Source of the DNA: Sceloporus undulatus
Lineage: Eukaryota; Chordata; Lepidosauria; Squamata; Phrynosomatidae
Assembly: GCF_019175285.1 (NCBI RefSeq)
Contig: NC_056526.1
Span: 121,332,599-121,396,598, forward strand
Length of the DNA stretch: 64,000 nucleotides
Direction: 5' to 3'
Part shown: positions 9,135-19,346 of the stretch, piece by piece
Numbering within the stretch: position 1 is the stretch's first letter
Layout of the letters: each line of letters begins with the position of its first letter
Notes under the pieces: model-generated
What the model was told of the DNA's origin: nothing
The model's database searches: none
What the model saw: only the letters and a program-made list of their open reading frames with translations
Made by a program: the position numbers and the translations under genes

Positions 9135-9510
9135 GCACTCTAAAAGAAAAATCTAGGCCCTCATAAGTTTGTTAGTCTTGTAAGATGCCATAAGTTTCCC
9201 GTGGAAAACAAGTAACCATAGAAACAAGGTTGGCAGAAATATGGCACACCTTTTCTTTTTCTTTTCTTTTTTAACAGCTGAGGAAAAAAAAAGTCTGGGA
9301 AAGCAAGAAATGCCAGTTTCCAGTACTGGGGATATAAGAACACTAAACAACTGTTTCCATTGTATCTCACTGTGGCAAAGAAGCAGTCCTCTGTTTCCTT
9401 TCTGTGGCAAGACAAAGAGAACTATTTATAACACAATTGTACTGACATAATTTATTGAAAGGTCAAAAGAAAAGCCACCACATTTTTGTTTTAGCTTGTG
9501 TATGATTGGC

Positions 9511-9755
9511 CTGAGAGCTAGCATGGCATAGTAGTTTCAGTGTTGAACTATGACTCAGGGCCAGAGTTTGATTCCCAGCTCAGCCATGAAACCCACAGGG
9601 TGACCTTGGGTAAGTCACATGCTCTCAGCCTCAGAGGTAGGCAATGGCCTATCCTCTCTGAAGAAACTTGGCAAGAAAACCCTGTGCTAGGTTCGCCTAA
9701 GGGTCACCATAAGTCAAACATGACAACAACAACAACAACAACAACACATCATTAG
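9511..9755 (+). mobile_element. Sauria-type SINE, near full length
   Basis: tRNA-like head (AGCATGGCATAGTAGTTTCA), GAAACCCACAGGGTGACCTT core, and BovB-like tail GGGTCACCATAAGTCAAACA ending in (CAA)n. Confidence 0.9.
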
Positions 9756-9905
9756 CCTATCAACCTAGATGTTACCAGAAGTGGTGCAGGTATGGTAAAG
9801 GCCAACAGACCCTACCAATAACTACCTTAGCTAAAATTATTTTACATTTTACAAACTAAATAATTTCCCCACAGACTATCCTCACCCCACCAAGGATGCA
9901 TCTTT

Positions 9906-10123
9906 TGTTGTTGTGTGCCTTCAAGTCTTTTTTTTTTTAACTTATGGCAACCCTAAGGAGATTTTCTTGGCAAGATTAGTCCAGGGGACATTTGCCATTG
10001 CCCTCCTCTGAGGCTGAGAGCATATGACGTGCCCAAGGTGAGCTTCATGGCTGAGCTGGGAATCAAACCCTGGTCTCCAGAGCCATAGTCCAACACTCAA
10101 ACCACTATGCTACATGGACTCTA
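9906..10123 (-). mobile_element. Sauria-type SINE
   Basis: Reverse copy from TTGTTGTGTGCCTTCAAGTC to AACCACTATGCTACATGGAC, with a T-run insertion near the tail. Confidence 0.88.
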
Positions 10124-10346
10124 GGGTGCATGTACACTGCAGAAATAATGCAGTTTGACCCCACTTTAACTGCCATGGCTCCATCTTATAGAATCCTGGG
10201 ATTTGTAGTTTTGTGAAGCATCAGCACTCCTTGGCAGAGAAAGCTAAAGGCCTTGTATAATTGCAGATCCCAGGATTCCGTAGAATGGAGCTACAGCACT
10301 TAAAGTGCCATCAAAGTGCATTATTTCAACAGTGTAGATGCATCGT
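10124..10346. mobile_element. Palindromic MITE family P, copy 3
   Basis: Full fold-back copy from GTGCATGTACACTGCAGAAA to CAGTGTAGATGCATC; directly abuts the SINE on its left. Confidence 0.8.
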
Positions 10347-10593
10347 GAGATGCAAGAACCATGCCTTCTGTCAGCAAGTGAAAACATTCCTATCCCAATA
10401 CGCTTTCAGGAATCAGGCTTTTAATGGTGTGTTTATATATATGCTGTATTTTACAGCATTTTAAAATTATTTCAATTCTATAGGATGGTTATTTGCTTTT
10501 TAATTTCATATATTCCAACTCATGTTTTTGGTATGTTTCTAATGATGAGCATTTGGTGATATCAATAACAATCAACTGATGTTTCTCCTTCCT

Positions 10594-10828
10594 GTTGTTG
10601 TTGTTGTGTGCCTTCAAGTAATTTCTTATTTATGGCAATCCTAAAGCAAACTTACGGAGTTTTCATAGCAAGATTTGTTCAGGGGTGGGTACATTTGCTT
10701 TCCTCTGAGACTCAAAGTATGACTTGGCCAAGATCATCCAGTGGGTTTGTATAGCTGAGCAGGGATTTGAAAACTGGTCTTCCAGTGTCCTAGTCCAATG
10801 CTCAAACCACTACACCAAACTGGCTTTG
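10594..10828 (-). mobile_element. Sauria-type SINE
   Basis: Reverse copy from TTGTTGTTGTTGTGTGCCTT to CACTACACCAAACTGGCT. Confidence 0.88.
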
Positions 10829-11867
10829 TGATTTTTAGATGGGGGGACTAAATACAGATGATGATTATAGCTGAGATTAAACACACACACCACCTGTAGT
10901 TTATGGAATAGGAATTACTTGGCTATACTTGGCTGCAAATAAAGCAAATATTAAGAAGACCACTAAATCCCCAGTGCCTACACCCTCTCCCTCATTCAGA
11001 TCAGAATGCATAATAACTATTTGAAAATGGTCTTAAAGAACCAAAAATAACTTCGATTCTTTTATGTAAGCTTGATAAATGAAATGCAAAATGGTGCTTC
11101 TGTTTTTTATAATGTACATATTGCATCTGTGTGTACGCCTTCCCCTCCAGGATTTGATAATTGTAGGGCACATGCATTGCAGAAGTCAAATAGTGGGTTG
11201 TTGTGACAGCATGTGTGTTGGAAACAAACGATGAGCTATTTTCAGCATAATGTGATAAAACTCATATTTGTAGCTACTAATAAATCTGTGCATTGTTACC
11301 TGAAAGTTGGTGTGGAATTTATTAGCTCAGCAGGGAGGCTGCGAGAGGCTGGGTAACTTCGAGGATTGTTTTCACCTGTGTGTATCAGTATTAACTGCAC
11401 AATGAATAAAGGTGGTTTTATTTAGGAATATGCAAGAGAACACACAAACACACAGTAACAATTCAGTCTAAGACCCCATAGAAGCCTTACTGAAACAGAG
11501 GTATGGAAATTGAATAGTGGAGGTTTAGGGTTGTAGAGAGGGTGATATTTACTAGTCCTGCAGAGGAATCCACAGGAAGCAAGGAATGACTCAGATGGTG
11601 TCTGAGGGAGACACAGTAATTGAAAGAAACCTTCTGTGTACATATGAGGCTAGATCTAGGACTGACATTTATATCTGATTTTCGAGCCTTGAGAGGTACT
11701 TGGTGCCATCTGGTAGTGTGATAAAGACCTGATGGTCTTCCCAGGGAATTGACAGTGGGATTCTGCAACAATTGATGGCTTAAACTTCAGAGTAACAAAA
11801 CGTTGATTGGAGTTAGGACAACTCCATGATGGATGGATTTGGAAGCTAGCTGGGGTTAGGTAGGAGA
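10829..11867. other. No recognisable feature
   Basis: Unique-looking sequence; overlapping minus-strand frames at 11422-11771 have no recognised domain. Confidence 0.55.
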
Positions 11868-11869
11868 TA

Positions 11870-12395
11870 CAGACAGCCCTTCACATTTGCACCTTTGACT
11901 TTTGTGGATTTGATTATTCACAGATTTGATTTATATGTTCTCTCTAGGAATCTCTTGGTCCTCCAGTGTGACTCTCTTAACTTCTGTCAAAAGTCGCACT
12001 GAAGGACCTACAAATTTCTAAAGACAGGGACGTAGCCAAGGGGGGGGGGGTTATTGGGGTCTGGACCCCCCCTTCCATTAGAAAAATGAATGGTGCGTGC
12101 TGCTGCGCCATCGCGCCCAAGCCCCATTATAATGGTGGCACTTAGTCTGGACCCCCCCCCCCTTCCTAAAATCCTGGCTACGTCCCTGCTAAAGAGAACT
12201 CTTCTCTAGGCATTTGTAGGTCGTCTGTAGGTATCTATAGGCACCATGGTCCATGTCTGGCAGATCTTGACTACAGAATTGCCCTGGAGGACCCAGACAT
12301 TCCCAGAGAGATGTTCTCTCAGGATATATATGGGTTTTTCCCACTTTCACAGGGGTCCTGAATCCCTAAGCCCCCAGAATGTGGAGGGCCCACTG
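11870..12395. mobile_element. Tigger-like element with nested 164-bp MITE
   Basis: Ends CAGACAGCCCTTCACATTTG and GAATGTGGAGGGCCCACTG, flanked by TA on both sides (11868-11869, 12396-12397). Internal inverted segments around GGTCCTCCAGTG / CCCTGGAGGACC. Interrupted at 12025-12188. Confidence 0.65.
12025..12188. mobile_element. CAGGGACGTAGCC MITE, copy 1, 7-bp TSD
   Basis: Ends CAGGGACGTAGCC / GGCTACGTCCCTG, G-run and C-run subterminal tracts, flanked by identical CTAAAGA (12018-12024, 12189-12195). Nested in a Tigger-like element. Copies 2 and 3 at 56424 and 61089. Confidence 0.88.
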
Positions 12396-12397
12396 TA

Positions 12398-13149
12398 CTG
12401 TCTTATTCACCTTAGTGCAATGGGACCACCTTCGTACCCAATGCAAGAAGATTTGCAGGGGGCCTGGGGGCAGGTCAGAGTGATCAGCAAACCCATCTAT
12501 TCCCAATTTTGGTATTAACTTGATCTTCCACATGTCTTTGGGTCAATGTGCCTTTCCCATGGGAAACTTCCTAGTGTTTCATAGGTCATCATGATTTCTT
12601 AAAACATGTCTGGCTCTAGATATTAAAGTATGAAACCTTATATACAGAGTGAGGGGGGGGTGTCAGGTGGGCTAACAGCATTAGCAGCCACTCAAGCTTC
12701 CCACATCAAGATTGTAGTTACAATACCTTTAGTTTGTAGAGTGGTTTATTAATGACACTTGGCACATATACTGCTTCAGTATTTCAAAGTACATTGCATA
12801 CATTATGGTGGTAGTGATTAGAGCATGGCTGTGATTCACAAAGCCAAACTGTTCAACGCACCCTGTTGAGGTCATGACAACTCATCCTTTTATACAATCC
12901 CAAAAGGTAGCAGAAACAGGATGCTAGTTAAAACTTGTGAAATATTAAACTGCCTATCTTTCAGGAATGTTTCTTACCACTGATTTTATGGAAACAACAT
13001 CTGGCTGATTTGAGGACCGTTCATTTTCTGGCTCCATCCTCTACTTCTTTGTGCTACCTAGCCTGAGAAAAAGGATTCTAGAGAATTCAAAAGCTTACAC
13101 TATTTGTGGCATTCTGGATGACAATAATTGAAATGTTACCCAAATATGG
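12398..13149. other. No recognisable feature
   Basis: Unique-looking sequence with a short G-run at about 12650; no gene or repeat seen. Confidence 0.5.
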
Positions 13150-13360
13150 TGTGAACCAGTATAGTGGTTTAAGAGCTGGAAGACAACACTGAGAAAACAG
13201 GATTTGAATCTCAACTTAGCCATGGAAACACATTGACTAACCTTGGTTAAGTCTCATCCTAAGAGGAAGGCAATGGTAAACCTCCTTTAATAAATCTTGC
13301 CTAAAAAGCTTAGGATAAGGTTGCTATAAGCTGGAGACAATTTGCAAGCACGTAGCAACC
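13150..13360 (+). mobile_element. Sauria-type SINE, diverged
   Basis: AGTATAGTGGTTTAAGAGCT head, GAGGAAGGCAATGGTAAACC core and a weak tail. Confidence 0.75.
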
Positions 13361-13454
13361 AAGTCCCTCTTCTTTTCTGATGGACCAGGTCCATCTACCT
13401 CTTCTCTTCATGGGCCATGTTACCAGTCCAGATTCTGTATCTGCCTGTGATCCC

Positions 13455-13575
13455 ATGAATTTAATTGGGTTTTCTTACGCAAGGAATACTCAGAGGTAGT
13501 TTTGCCAGTTCCATCCTCTGAAATATACCCCGCAGCACCTTGATATTCATTGGTCTCTCATCTAGACTACTTCTA
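13455..13575 (-). mobile_element. 5S-Sauria SINE fragment
   Basis: GTTTTGCCAGTTCCATCCTC, AAATATACCCCGCAGCACCT and GGTCTCTCATCTAGACTA are the reverse of the 5S-derived head junction. Confidence 0.65.
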
Positions 13576-13655
13576 AGAAAAGTCACAAATAGCACTGGCA
13601 AGATAAAAACTTTGGCATTCAGGTCCCATCAGTAATCATCAAAAGTTGCAGCAAA

Positions 13656-13859
13656 GGCTGCATCTGCAGTGCAAAAATAATGCAGTTCGATACCACTTTA
13701 ACTGCCATGGCTCAAAGTTATGGAATTCTGGGGTCCGTAGTTTTATGAGCTATTTAGCCTTCTCTCTCAGAGAGCTACAAATCCCAGGATTCCATAGCAT
13801 GGAGTCAGGGCCATTAAAGCAGTGTCAAACTGCATTATTTCTGCAATGCAGTTGCAGCC
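13656..13859. mobile_element. Palindromic MITE family P, copy 4
   Basis: Complete 204-bp copy, GGCTGCATCTGCAGTG to TGCAATGCAGTTGCAGCC; flanked by AAA on each side. Confidence 0.85.
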
Positions 13860-14295
13860 AAAGTTGGTTTTATTTGTCCCTCACTTCATATCCACAAAAA
13901 TAAGCCAGAATGAAGCAAGAGTAGATTCAATTGCAACTATAACCTCAAAGGGAAAACTGCAACCTGTGGCAAAGCAGCTAGTTGCAACACTGTTGTGGGA
14001 GAAGTCTCTCTCCTGATCTCTCTGGTTAAAAGCCTCCTGGCCAGATGAGGAAACAGGAAAAGATAAGTAGCAATTTCCAGACACAGGAGCAGGGCTAGTG
14101 TTGCAGCCAGTCTTGTGGCACCTTAAAGACCAATAGATGGGTTATTTAGCATAACTGGGAGGGACTGCATTACAACTCCCAGCATCCCCATCAGCACAAT
14201 CAAATAAATTGCCTTTAAGGTATCAGAAAGAGCTTTTATAATACAGAGCGGCTGTAAATACCAATGTATGAGAGGTATGAATAGAAGAGTAGGAA

Positions 14296-14575
14296 ACCCA
14301 GTGGGTGACCATGGGCAAGTCACATTCTCTCAGCCTTAGAGGTTGATAATGGCCAAACCTCTCTGAAGAAAGTTGCCAAGAAAGCACATAGGGTTGTCAT
14401 ACATTGAACACAACTTGAAGGGCCACAACCACAAGAAAAGAAACCCACTGAGTGACCTTGGGCAAGTCACACTCTCTCAGCCTCAGAGGAAGGCAACTCT
14501 GAACAAACACTGCCAAAAAAAGCCTGCGATAGGGTCGCCATAAGTCAGAAATGACCAGAAGGCACACAACAAGGG
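14296..14575 (+). mobile_element. Two Sauria-type SINE 3' halves in tandem
   Basis: GTGGGTGACCATGGGCAAGT (14302) and GAGTGACCTTGGGCAAGTCA (14450) each begin a headless copy; the second ends GGTCGCCATAAGTCAGAAAT. Confidence 0.8.
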
Positions 14576-14600
14576 AGATCTCAACAGCGGAGTAGATATT

Positions 14601-14822
14601 AGCTGCATCCGCATTGCAAAAATAATCCAGTTTGAGACCACTTTAACTACCATGTTTCAATGCTAGGGGATTCTGGGAATTGTAGTTTTGTGCACCATTT
14701 AGCCTTCTCTTCTCTGCTAGAGAGCTCTGGTGCCACACCCAGCCACAGATCTCAGCATTCCATAACATGGAGCTGTTAAAGCAGGTGTCAAAGTGGATTA
14801 TTTCTGCAGTGCGGATGCAGCA
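14601..14822. mobile_element. Palindromic MITE family P, copy 5
   Basis: Fold-back from AGCTGCATCCGCATTGC to GCAGTGCGGATGCAGC. Confidence 0.8.
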
Positions 14823-14940
14823 GTCAAGGTTGTCATAAGGCTCTCCCTTCCCCCACAGCCTTTTTTTCTTTCTACCTGGAGCAGAAGGATAATAATAATA
14901 AAGCAAGAATAAATCAAAAAGGCTGCGAGGGAAGCGTTCC

Positions 14941-15104
14941 CAGGCATTGCATGATTATTATTTGATGTTTTTAATTTGTTTTCCCCTTTGTATTAGTATG
15001 TATTATTTTATTATTTTGTAGAATGTATGCCACAGGCAGGCTTTTTATCTATTTATCTATTTTATTGATTGCTGTGTAAATCTACAGTGCTATATAAATA
15101 AAGC

Positions 15105-15141
<37 letters not shown>

Positions 15142-15142
15142 G
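14941..15142 (+). mobile_element. LINE 3' tail with (AAT)n
   Basis: GCCACAGGCAGGCTTTTTAT and GCTATATAAATAAAGCATAA, then an AAT repeat at 15108-15141; shared with 4095-4275. Confidence 0.55.
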
Positions 15143-15384
15143 TTATTATTTTCCCCCACACTTTGGACGATTCTTCTTTATGGGCTGCATTTGGAGGGTG
15201 GCTCTTTTTATTTAAAAAAATCATTAATAATTATTTAAAGTAATTTAAAATATTGTAATTAATTAAAATATATGATTATGATTAATAATCCTAATAATAA
15301 AAATGATTTTAAAAAAGAGCCACCCTCCAAATGCAGCCCATAAAAAAGAACCACCAAAAGTATGGGAGGAAAATAATAACATAA
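15140..15384. mobile_element. Hairpin MITE upstream of the snoRNA host promoter
   Basis: Arms 15140-15226 and 15303-15384 pair over about 75 bp: TGGGCTGCATTTGGAGGGTG against CACCCTCCAAATGCAGCCCA, ends GTTATTATTTTC / GAAAATAATAAC. The loop is AT-rich. It ends about 100 bp before the CCAAT boxes. Confidence 0.8.
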
Positions 15385-15479
15385 AATACAGTAATATAAT
15401 AATAACAATATGACCTAGCTCTCCAAACAGGGAAGCAAAGGGATCCCACCCTCTCTGCCCAAAAAGCCCATTCCACTTG

Positions 15480-15668
15480 GCTCAGCCTCTTCTCTCCAGC
15501 CAATGAACTCCCCAGCTGCAACAGTGGCACAACATGATTGGACGAACCCAACGTTCTAACCCCGCCCTTTTTCCCAGGGACCATTGTTGACCACAGAGCG
15601 CGCGCGCAGAGGGATCTGGTCTCGCGGGATCCACTGGGCACTATATAAACTCAGTGCAGGCGTGCTTT
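15480..15668 (+). promoter_or_regulatory. TATA promoter of DANCR-like snoRNA host gene
   Basis: Compact promoter. A CCAAT box at 15500-15504 and an inverted one (ATTGG) at 15537-15541 suggest paired NF-Y binding; a GC box (CCCCGCCC) lies near 15559-15567; a TATATAAA box at 15642-15649. A pyrimidine-rich start follows 20-30 bp downstream, as expected of a terminal oligopyrimidine (TOP) gene, the usual promoter class of snoRNA host genes. A CpG-rich CGCGCGCG run lies around 15599-15606. Confidence 0.75.
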
Positions 15669-15691
15669 CTTTCTTTTTGGGTGCTTGCATG
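15669..15691 (+). ncRNA. DANCR: DANCR/SNHG13-like host gene, exon 1
   Basis: The start is inferred at one of the C residues in CTTTCTTTCTTTTTGGG (15665-15673), 24-31 bp from the TATA box; such a TOP start is typical of snoRNA host RNAs. The exon would be only about 20-27 nt and ends at CATG followed by the strong donor GTAAGG at 15692. The host is called DANCR-like because the introns carry SNORA26-like snoRNAs and USP46 lies divergently next door, as in mammals (SNHG13 is a DANCR synonym). No conserved ORF is expected. The exact start is inference. Confidence 0.65.
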
Positions 15692-15771
15692 GTAAGGTGG
15701 GTTGTGTGGTTTCTTCCTCTTAGGGGTGGTTTGGACTCTCCTGGAGGAAAGTTTGGGGTGGAAGAACCCAG

Positions 15772-15842
15772 ATTGCATCTGCACTGTAGAAATAATCCGG
15801 ATTGACATCAAACCGGATTATTTCTGCAGTGTGGATGCAGCC
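15772..15842. mobile_element. 71-bp deletion derivative of MITE family P
   Basis: Only the two terminal arms remain: GCATCTGCACTGTAGAAATA on the left and TATTTCTGCAGTGTGGATGC on the right, with about 12 unpaired bases. In intron 1 of the host gene, 80 bp after exon 1. Confidence 0.8.
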
Positions 15843-15975
15843 TCAGACAGGTACAAAGTAAGGTGATGGTGGGAGGCAAAGAGAGGGGTCTTTGCAGTTT
15901 GCCTGGGAAGGAGAAATGGGGTTGATGCACCCCCTTTTGCTTAGGAAGCAGAGCCCTCACCTTCTGGTTTCCTCT

Positions 15976-16710
15976 GGCTGCATCTACGCTGCAGAATAAA
16001 TCCTCTTTGACACCACTTTAACTGCCCTGGCTCAGTGCTGTGGAATTGTGGGATTTTTAGTTTGCAGAGATAGTTCAGCGTTCCCTATCAGATTGCTCTG
16101 GTGCCACAGCAAACTGCCATTCCCATTAATAATTTTTATTGAAACTAAAAGTTTGTACAATGAATTTTATTTAATACATAATTCCATATATATATATATA
16201 TTCATTCTACATTCTGTTACAATTTATTTGAATATTATTTATATCCCTCCTCAGTGCTCCCCTTCCCCATTTTCACCCTTATATTCCATCCATAATCTCA
16301 GTTCCTATCCTGGAGGTAATCTTCCATCTTCTTTTCTCAATACTTTCTCAGCGAATTCTTCCCAAATGCCATCAAAGTCACTTCTGTTCCGTGATCCCTT
16401 TTTAAACTTTCAATCTGCATGTCAATTTATTATTAATTGCTAATTTCCATACCTCTTTATACCACCCCTCCAATTGTACAGTTATTTTCATTTTGCTATA
16501 ATCTCACTGCTGTAATGAAACTTGTTATAATAATAAGTTTCATTTATATCCAGCCTCCAGAAGGATTGAGGTGGGTTACAGTAGAATACAATCGATAATG
16601 CAATAGTTCATCAAATCATTTCCCTCTTTTTCTCCATTTCTCTGAGTCATATATAATGCTAACAGAGTCGTGGCAGTTATAAGTGGTGCCAATCTGGGTT
16701 ATTTCTGCTG
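15976..16710. mobile_element. MITE family P copy 6, split by an L1 insertion
   Basis: Left part 15976-16125 (GGCTGCATCTACGCTGC...), right part about 16657-16710 (GTGGCAGTTATAAGTGGTGC...TTATTTCTGCTG). The insertion is described separately. The right arm stops at the start of snoRNA copy 1. Confidence 0.7.
16126..16525 (-). mobile_element. L1 LINE, 3' end
   Basis: On the minus strand the end of ORF2 reads DFDGIWEEFAEKVLRKEDG, then LPPG and a stop, followed by a 3' UTR and AAACTAAAAG...AATAAAAATTATTAA tail; one frameshift separates an upstream KLAINNKLTCRLK piece. It is 5' truncated. Inserted in MITE P copy 6 within intron 1 of the host gene. An unassigned tail-like segment 16526-16656 follows. 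Confidence 0.75.
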
Positions 16711-16721
16711 CCTTTCTGACT

Positions 16722-16853
16722 CCCATCCCTTTGCTCATCTAAAGCGCCCTGTGCTTTGGAATGGGCAACATGGAGGGGCATAGCATTCTTCTCACTGAAA
16801 CCCAGGGCAGGGCAGATACACTCTGCTTTTGGATCCTGTCGTGAGTGATATTT
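16722..16853 (+). ncRNA. SNORA26: SNORA26-like H/ACA snoRNA, copy 1 (host intron 1)
   Basis: Two-hairpin H/ACA fold. The 5' hairpin has an apical stem CTAAAGC/GCTTTGG over a lower CCCTTT/GGAGGG stem. The H box ATAGCA is at 16780-16785. The 3' hairpin has a lower stem CTCAC/GTGAG and ends in an ATA box (16848-16850) three bases from the inferred end. The 3' pocket reads TGAAAC on the left and ATCCTGTC on the right; these pair with GUUUUA and GACAGG flanking the U of 28S GACAGGUUAGUUUUA, the site I recall for SNORA26 (human Psi4522). It guides pseudouridylation in the nucleolus with dyskerin, NHP2, NOP10 and GAR1. It lies in intron 1, about 1 kb before the next acceptor and directly after a truncated MITE arm. 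Confidence 0.82.
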
Positions 16854-17856
16854 CCACTTTGATAATTGTATGTTTTATTGTGCAAGTGTGGATCCAGTAC
16901 TGGTTGTGGTTCTGGATTGCTGCCTGCAATTCAGAGTAACATCTAATCCATATGTTGTACTTCAGCTGCTGTCATTCCCATTATTAGCTTGAGTGGTTAG
17001 GGGTTGCAGTCCTATAGTAGACCCTTTGTTACTCATCTCTGCTCAGTTGCTTAACAGCATTGCTCTTGTGTCTTTGCACAATTGCATGATGGGATAAAAA
17101 TTCAACAGTTCTCCCACTTAAAAGCTGTGGAAAGCTTCAGTTGGTCCTGCGGCTGCTTTAAAGGAGAAGGAACTGAGTCAAAAATATGGCTGGCAACCTT
17201 CTACTATTACACCAAAGTTTATTTGCCCTGATGGTGCAAAGGGGTTAAACACATCAAGGAATAGGTGTCTAATTTATGAATGCCATTTGTTGTGGTATAA
17301 ACGAACAGGCTTCGGCATGAGGTCAGTAGAGAAGTATGTTGAAGATCATAAGAGCATGCTGTGGTGCTGGATTTGCTAATTTGATGTTTCTTAGTTTTAT
17401 TTATGACACATGTTTTCCGAGCAGAAAAATGTTCAGCGTAGCCTTTATATGGTATTTGTCCATAAACTTGCAAACTGATCTCTAGATCTTGAAATAAGAG
17501 CATTCTTTTAAAATTTGACTTCAGATAGTTGATTGTTTGATCATCAACTGGCATGCCCTTCCTCTTCCCTTCTTGCTAAATTCCCATTGTTGGGATAATT
17601 CTCTTTTCCTTTGGTAATTCTTTAAAAGAGCCGTATTGCATTTACTGCCATGTAAAAAGTCAATATTATGTTGCAACCATTTATTCTTCAGAGTGACACA
17701 TACTACAACAAACTAGCTACAATTTAGCTTTTGAAAGGCCGAATCCATAACACTTGGGAATTTATTGCCTGTCAGTATGTGTGTTCAGTATGGCAATATT
17801 GGTAAATTCTGCCACTAAATTGTTAGTGTGTGTAATTTCCTCTTTCTGTTTTCTAG

Positions 17857-17941
17857 TTAAAGTTCAGCTCCTAGCATAGCCTTCCACACAATACTCTGCA
17901 GTTGAATGGACTGGTTAAATGGGTATCCTCTTTATTAGAAG
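17857..17941 (+). ncRNA. DANCR: DANCR-like host gene, exon 2
   Basis: An 85-nt exon bounded by a pyrimidine-rich acceptor (CTCTTTCTGTTTTCTAG, ending 17856) and a consensus donor (AAG then GTAAGA, from 17942). No meaningful ORF crosses it. It separates the two introns that each hold one SNORA26-like snoRNA, as in the one-snoRNA-per-intron layout of snoRNA host genes. Called from splice signals and position; not checked against transcripts. Confidence 0.6.
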
Positions 17942-19008
17942 GTAAGAAAAAAAGTGATATCCTTTCGTCCCAGTCCTAGTCCAGTATACCATGCTGTCCC
18001 TGGCTGATGATCATTTTATACTGACCAAGTCTTTCTTTGCACCTGCCACAAGCTCCATATTCTTTGCCCACTATAATTTTCCACCCATGTTTATTCTTAC
18101 ATCCCTTCCTGTAACTCTTCCAGTGTTACCAATCAAATGTCTACTTTTCCAAATGACCTTACCCATATTCCCATGCCATCAGGACTTGGGCTCATGATTC
18201 CCTCTGGTATCACTACTTTTTTGTTAGCTCCTTTAAAATCTATGTTTTCACCAAGTTTCAGGCCTCTAACTTTTTACTGAAGCAAACATAAAGCTTCTGC
18301 ATGTTTAATTGCAGTTGCATGCATCTTTTCAACCAGTTTCTTCCCCTAGTATTAAAATTTATATTGGACATTCCATGTAGCAGCTGCTTGGAGTGTTTTC
18401 ATATTGTTTTTTGTGGGTATTACTCAGAAGCACTAATTATTCTGGCAATGTTTCATATTGATGAATGCATTGCTTGAGTTTAATCATTTTCATTCAGACC
18501 TTTTGGAAGTGCTAGATAACTGCTGGATAACATAGGGCATTTGTTTCTGTCTGAATAAACCTATGACCATAACATGGACAGACTAATGAAACAATAGGCA
18601 AAAAAAAGAAAACCGAGTAGCAGGGTTGGGGGCAAGCAATAGCTTTTTGTTAATTCAGAAACAAGTGAGGATATATATATTTGGATTTGATATGAAGGAA
18701 TGTAAGAATTGCTTTCATTGTATCTAAGGTGATATGAAAGCTCTCTATGGCCCCGTTTTCAACATTTTAGGTCCAGGAGAGGCCTTTTTTTTAACAACAG
18801 AAAATAATACTTCCAGATTCCTGTTCACTTCTGTTTTAAAAACAGCTTCTCCTGGGCCTAAAATGATGCCAAGCCCTGGCAAAATGCCCCCCCATATCTT
18901 CTAGAGAGAGTTAAAGATACAAATAAGCCCTAGTGTCTGCATGTGGGCTACACTTGAGCATCCCTGGTTGATTTAAGAATGTTGTATATGAATGGAACAT
19001 CATTGTAG
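17942..19008. other. Host-gene intron 2, no feature before snoRNA copy 2
   Basis: Unique-looking, T-rich. A 68-residue plus frame at 17991-18197 has no recognised family. Confidence 0.55.
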
Positions 19009-19143
19009 CCTTTCCCCTTTCAGCTTTGCCCTCTTAAAGCTGGCGGTGCTTTAAGTGGCCAACACAGAGGGGTAAAGTAATTCTCTTTTAAACCCAGAGG
19101 TGAGGACAACACTTACCTCTGGATCCTGTCAGGAGGAACAAAC
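19009..19143 (+). ncRNA. SNORA26: SNORA26-like H/ACA snoRNA, copy 2 (host intron 2)
   Basis: Clearly homologous to copy 1 about 2.3 kb upstream. The 5' hairpin has lower stem CCCCTTT/AGAGGGG and apical stem TTAAAGC/GCTTTAA. The H box AAAGTA is at 19074-19079. The 3' hairpin has apical stem CCAGAGGT/ACCTCTGG and lower stem TTCTC/GAGGA, then a canonical ACA box at 19138-19140, three bases from the inferred end. The right pocket ATCCTGTC equals that of copy 1 and pairs with 28S GACAGG; the left pocket ends in AAAC and gives a shorter match to GUUUUA. It ends about 200 nt before the exon 3 acceptor. The canonical ACA box suggests the better processed copy, while copy 1 has the better guide. Confidence 0.85.
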
Positions 19144-19346
19144 ACTGTATATTTGATGTCTACAATGTAACATGACAATATTTATCTAGAATTGCTATTG
19201 CTGATGTCAGTGTCAGTTAAGACGCCAGATTTTGGTAGTTCATAATGTAATTTGGCCTTTGAAACAAGTCTGAGTCAATTTACCAGTGGAATAGAAGATG
19301 AGCTTGTTTTCTGTTTTGTTTTGGATACTTGGATGTTTATCAACAG

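Noticed and set aside
9511-9755. tRNA gene or Pol III gene
   Set aside because: The tRNA-like boxes belong to the head of a dispersed SINE present in about twenty copies.
16966-16996. Extra host exon after acceptor GTTGTACTTCAG
   Set aside because: The following donor (GTTAGG) is weak and nothing else supports it.
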